The position numbers and the translations under genes were made by a program. From positions 1 through 9,004 of the forward strand of contig JASJBY010000171.1 in the NCBI GenBank assembly GCA_030066245.1: a stretch of DNA of 9,004 nt, written 5' to 3'. Shown here in pieces: positions 5,809 through 9,004 of the stretch. The notes beneath the pieces are model-generated. The model saw nothing but the letters and a program-made list of their open reading frames with translations. It was not told the DNA's origin and ran no database searches. The stretch is from Gammaproteobacteria bacterium. GTDB taxonomy: Bacteria; Pseudomonadota; Gammaproteobacteria; JAABTG01. Each line of letters opens with the position of its first letter. The first letter of the stretch is position 1.

Positions 5809-8235
5809 ATGAAAAGGCCGCAACCGCTCGGAACCGCAAGGCTCTACGTGGCCTGCCCTGCAGACAGTCTGCCGTTCGAGACAACCGATGAGCTGCAACA
5901 GCTGGAAGAGGTGATCGGCCAGCAGCGTGCGCTTGACGCCGTGCACTTCGGCATCGGCATGCGTAGCGACGGGTATAACCTGTTCGTGCTGGGCCCGCCG
6001 GGCCTCGGCAAACACACGCTCATCCGAAGATATCTCGAACAGGCCGCGTCTGCGGCGGCCACACCCTCGGACTGGTGCTACGTCAATAATTTCGCGCAAG
6101 CTCACGCGCCTCGGGCTCTGCGGCTGCCGCCCGCGCGCGGGCTTGAGTTCCACGGCGACATGGAGCAGCTCATCGACGACCTGCGGACAGCCATCCCGGC
6201 GTCCTTCGAGAGCGAACAGTACCGCAACCGCGCCCAGCAGATAGAGGACGACTTCAAGGAGCGGCAGGGACAGGCATTCAGTGCGCTGGGAGAGGCAGCG
6301 GAGAAAGAGCATATCGCGTTTCTGCACACACCCACCGGCTTTGCTTTCGCCCCGACCAAGGATGGCGAAGTCGTCAGCCCGTCCGAGTACGAGAAGCTGC
6401 CGGAAGAAGAGCAGCAACGCCTCCAGAAGATCATCAGCGACCTTCAGGACAGACTCAAGAAGGTGCTGCGGGAGGTGCCCCAGTGGCGGAGAGAGAACCG
6501 CCGGAGATTGAAGGAGTTCAACCGCGAAGTCACCATGTACGCGGTCGGACAGCAGATGGAGGAGCTGAAAAGAAAGTATGCCGAGCTTCCCGAGTTGCTC
6601 GAGTATCTGAACCAGGTCGAGCAGGACATCATCGACAACGTCGATGATTTTCGCAAACAGGAGGACGAACAACAGCCCAAGATACTGAACCTGCCGTCTG
6701 CCAACTCCCCGTCGTTCCGACGCTACGAGGTTAACGTCCTCGTAGACCACAGCGGGTCGCAGGGCGCGCCCGTGGTCACCGAAGACAACCCGGCCTATCA
6801 CAACCTGGTGGGGCGGACCGAGCACATGTCCCAGATGGGAACCCTGTTGACCGACTTCACCCTGATCAAGCCTGGCGCCCTGCACAAAGCCAACGGTGGC
6901 TATCTGGTTCTGGACGCCCGCAAAGTGCTGATGGCGCCCTATGCCTGGGAAGGTCTGAAGAGAGCGCTCTCCGCCCGGCAGATCCGCATTGAATCCCTCG
7001 GAGAAATGCTCAGCATCATCAGCACGGTGTCGGTCCAGCCCGAGCCGATTCCCCTGGACGTAAAGCTCGTTCTCGTTGGGGAGCGCCTGCTCTACTACCT
7101 GCTGCAATACTACGATCCCGAGTTCTCCGAGCTGTTCAAGGTCGTCGCGGACTTCGACGAGGAAATCGACCGTCACGACGAGAACAACCTGCTTTACGCG
7201 CGCCTGATCGGCACGATTGCAAAACGAGAAAAACTACCGTGTTTTCATCGCTCGGCGGTGGCCAGAGTCATCGAACACGGCGCCCGCCTGGCGGGAGACG
7301 CGGAGAAGCTCTCGACTCACATGCGCAGCGTCGCGGATCTGCTGAGGGAATCGGCCTATTGGGCAAACGAGCGGGGTCGTGATGTGGTGACTGTCGAACA
7401 TGTGCAGGAGGCCATCGACAGGCAGGTCTACCGTCTGGACAGGGTACGCGAGAAAGTCCACGAAGCTATCCAGCGCGGCACCATCCTCGTCGATACACGG
7501 GGTGATGCGGTCGGCCAGGTGAACGGGCTGTCCGTTCTCGATATGGGCAACTTCGCTTTCGGACAACCGTCTCGAATCACGGCGACCGCCCGCCTCGGGG
7601 ACGGAAAAATTGTGGACATCGAGCGCGAAGTAGAGCTCGGTGGGGCAATCCATTCCAAAGGTGTTCTGATTCTGAGTCAGTTTCTGGCCTGGCGTTTCGC
7701 CCGGAGCAAACCCCTGTCGCTGACAGCCAGTCTGGTCTTCGAGCAGAGCTACGGCATGGTCGAGGGGGACAGTGCCTCAGCGGCGGAGCTGTGCGCCCTG
7801 CTCTCCTCCCTGGCAAACCTGCCGGTGAAACAGTGTCTTGCCATGACCGGCTCGGTCAACCAACGGGGTCAGATCCAGGCCATCGGCGGAGTCAACGAGA
7901 AGATCGAGGGGTTCTTCGACGTGTGTCAGGCAAAGGGACCGGAGAAGGGCCAGGGGGTCATCATACCGGCGTCCAACGTCAAGCATCTTATGCTGCGAGA
8001 GGAAGTGGTGCGGGCCGCCGCCGAAAAACGCTTCTCGATCTATGCCATCGAGCACGTGGATCAGGCGCTGGAACTGCTGACCGGCACACCGGCCGGCGAG
8101 CCCGACGAGCTGGGCAACTACCTGAAGGACACCGTCAACGGTCTCGTCCAGGCGCGACTGGACGAGCTTACCGAACTCGCCCTGACCTATGCAGCGGTCA
8201 AGAAGGGCGATTCCGAAGATGGCGCCGAGCTCTAA
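5809..8235 (+). CDS. Lon-related AAA+ ATP-dependent protease (AAA_32/LonB-like family)
   Basis: This is a cytoplasmic ATP-driven serine protease of the putative Lon-related family (the E. coli YcbZ type), distinct from housekeeping LonA. It has 808 residues, about the family's normal length. The N-terminal ATPase part has a Walker A-like GPPGLGKHT (62-70, Lys68). A long, charged, probably coiled-coil insertion follows at about 130-290, then Walker B-like GGYLVLDA (Asp369) and the rest of the AAA module. The C-terminal Lon protease domain has EGDSAS with catalytic Ser655 and NEKIEG with catalytic Lys698; the 43-residue spacing equals that of Ser679 and Lys722 in E. coli LonA. No LonA N-terminal substrate domain and no membrane segment are seen. 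The ATG at 5809 has AGGA 8 nt upstream. A universal stress protein gene overlaps its end, suggesting a joint transcript. Substrates are unknown. Confidence 0.93.
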   Translation: MKRPQPLGTARLYVACPADSLPFETTDELQQLEEVIGQQRALDAVHFGIGMRSDGYNLFVLGPPGLGKHTLIRRYLEQAASAAATPSDWCYVNNFAQAHAPRALRLPPARGLEFHGDMEQLIDDLRTAIPASFESEQYRNRAQQIEDDFKERQGQAFSALGEAAEKEHIAFLHTPTGFAFAPTKDGEVVSPSEYEKLPEEEQQRLQKIISDLQDRLKKVLREVPQWRRENRRRLKEFNREVTMYAVGQQMEELKRKYAELPELLEYLNQVEQDIIDNVDDFRKQEDEQQPKILNLPSANSPSFRRYEVNVLVDHSGSQGAPVVTEDNPAYHNLVGRTEHMSQMGTLLTDFTLIKPGALHKANGGYLVLDARKVLMAPYAWEGLKRALSARQIRIESLGEMLSIISTVSVQPEPIPLDVKLVLVGERLLYYLLQYYDPEFSELFKVVADFDEEIDRHDENNLLYARLIGTIAKREKLPCFHRSAVARVIEHGARLAGDAEKLSTHMRSVADLLRESAYWANERGRDVVTVEHVQEAIDRQVYRLDRVREKVHEAIQRGTILVDTRGDAVGQVNGLSVLDMGNFAFGQPSRITATARLGDGKIVDIEREVELGGAIHSKGVLILSQFLAWRFARSKPLSLTASLVFEQSYGMVEGDSASAAELCALLSSLANLPVKQCLAMTGSVNQRGQIQAIGGVNEKIEGFFDVCQAKGPEKGQGVIIPASNVKHLMLREEVVRAAAEKRFSIYAIEHVDQALELLTGTPAGEPDELGNYLKDTVNGLVQARLDELTELALTYAAVKKGDSEDGAEL

Positions 8236-9004
8236 AGAGAACATCCAGCGCGTCCTGGTTGCCCTGGACACTTCACCGCACAGCCTGGCGGCACTCGAGG
8301 CAGCGAGCGACTGGGCGGCCGCACTGCAGGCCGAGCTGATAGCACTGTTCGTAGAGGACACGGAGCTGTTGCGCCTGGGCAATCTGCCCTGCGCACGTGA
8401 ACTACTCTACGCCGGCGAGACGGACACAGCCGTCGACGGCCAAGCCATGGAACGGGCACTGAAGGCCGAGGCCGAGCAAATCCGCCGCTCCCTGCAGCGC
8501 ATCGCCGGCCGCCGACAGCTCAACTGGTCTCTCCGGGTGGTCCGGGGTCACGTGGCGAAAGAGGTGCTGGCGGCCGCCGAGGGAGCGGACCTTATCGTGA
8601 TGGGGCAGACGGGGCGGCGTCCCGGACCGCGAACCCGTGTGGGATCCACGGCCCGCGCCGTGGTATCCCGCACCTCGCGCACCGTAGCCTTCCTGCAGCC
8701 GGGTTCACGCCTGGCCAGACCGGTGGTGGTGCTCTTCGATGCCACGTCGAGTGCTTTCTCAGCGCTGGCGACGGGCGCGCGACTGGCCCGGGAAGACCAT
8801 CATAACCTGGTGGTCCTGGTCATCGCGCCAACCGAAGCCGAAGGCCGCAAGGCCCACCGCCAGGTCACCGACTGGCTGTCCCGACAGATGGTGGAGGCAC
8901 GCATCCTGGAGTCTGTCGCCAGCAGGCCGCTCGACCTGGCAAGACTCGTCAGGGAAGCGGGAGGACGCGTCCTGGTGCTGGGTGGAGACAGCCCCCTCGC
9001 CCAC
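8219..9004 (+). CDS. Universal stress protein, tandem Usp domains, cut by the window end
   Basis: The frame is open from the ATG at 8219 to the last base, giving 262 residues with no stop. Domain 1 (about 9-155) starts RVLVALDTSPHSLAALEAASDWA and ends with the nucleotide-binding signature G-2x-G-9x-G-S: Gly129, Gly132, Gly142 and Ser143 in MGQTGRRPG...VGST. This places it among the ATP-binding (MJ0577/UspFG-like) universal stress proteins. Domain 2 begins RPVVVLFDATSSAFSALATGARLA at about 163 and is incomplete; its VLVLGG is the strand before the expected second loop. Such cytoplasmic proteins modulate survival under stress by binding ATP. The start codon lies inside the last codons of the upstream protease gene (17-bp overlap, different frame), with AAGGG 11 nt before it. 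No other start precedes the conserved first strand, so 8219 is favoured and translational coupling is likely. Confidence 0.9.
   Translation, partial: MAPSSKENIQRVLVALDTSPHSLAALEAASDWAAALQAELIALFVEDTELLRLGNLPCARELLYAGETDTAVDGQAMERALKAEAEQIRRSLQRIAGRRQLNWSLRVVRGHVAKEVLAAAEGADLIVMGQTGRRPGPRTRVGSTARAVVSRTSRTVAFLQPGSRLARPVVVLFDATSSAFSALATGARLAREDHHNLVVLVIAPTEAEGRKAHRQVTDWLSRQMVEARILESVASRPLDLARLVREAGGRVLVLGGDSPLAH

Noticed and set aside
5785..7176. 463-codon open frame on the - strand opposite the Lon-like gene
   Set aside because: It mirrors the protease frame and shows no domain of its own. The + strand frame has the complete ATPase and protease motifs.

Overview
The window is GC-rich DNA that looks chromosomal and bacterial. 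Its gene content points to a sulfide-oxidising proteobacterium, most likely a gammaproteobacterium of the Chromatiales/Ectothiorhodospiraceae kind. This placement is an inference from the adjacent fccA and fccB genes (flavocytochrome c sulfide dehydrogenase), the codon use and the neighbours; no rRNA or other phylogenetic marker is present. All six protein genes lie on the + strand.

Layout. Positions 1-357 hold no convincing gene but contain two strong inverted repeats: a 136-bp element bounded by a perfect 21-bp inverted repeat (3-138) and a compact 10-bp-stem hairpin (242-266). Next come a small hypothetical protein (358-621) and a large membrane-bound sensor histidine kinase with HAMP, GAF, HisKA and HATPase modules (about 682-2637). 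No response regulator gene lies beside the kinase. A 422-bp intergenic region (2638-3059) follows, with interlocking palindromes, a good sigma-70-like promoter and a long predicted leader. It leads into fccA (diheme cytochrome c subunit, 3060-3647) and fccB (FAD subunit, 3660-4934), which form a two-gene operon. A very strong hairpin (4957-4988) lies 22 bp past fccB.

After that hairpin come a secreted DUF302-family protein (5197-5676), a complete Lon-related AAA+ protease of the AAA_32/LonB-like family (5809-8235) with the Ser655/Lys698 dyad, and a tandem universal stress protein (8219 to the window end, incomplete). The stress protein start codon overlaps the protease stop codon by 17 bp.

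How the genes may work together. FccAB oxidises sulfide in the periplasm and passes electrons to c-type cytochromes. The periplasmic DUF302 protein next to it may belong to the same sulfur-oxidation setting, but its function is unknown. The Lon-like protease and the universal stress protein look translationally coupled and form a protein-quality/stress pair. The orphan kinase could sense a periplasmic or cytoplasmic cue, but nothing in the sequence ties it to fccAB beyond adjacency. I see no clear defence system, CRISPR array, phage or transposase gene. The most unexplained material is the structured non-coding DNA at 3-138 and the palindrome and repeat cluster upstream of fccA.
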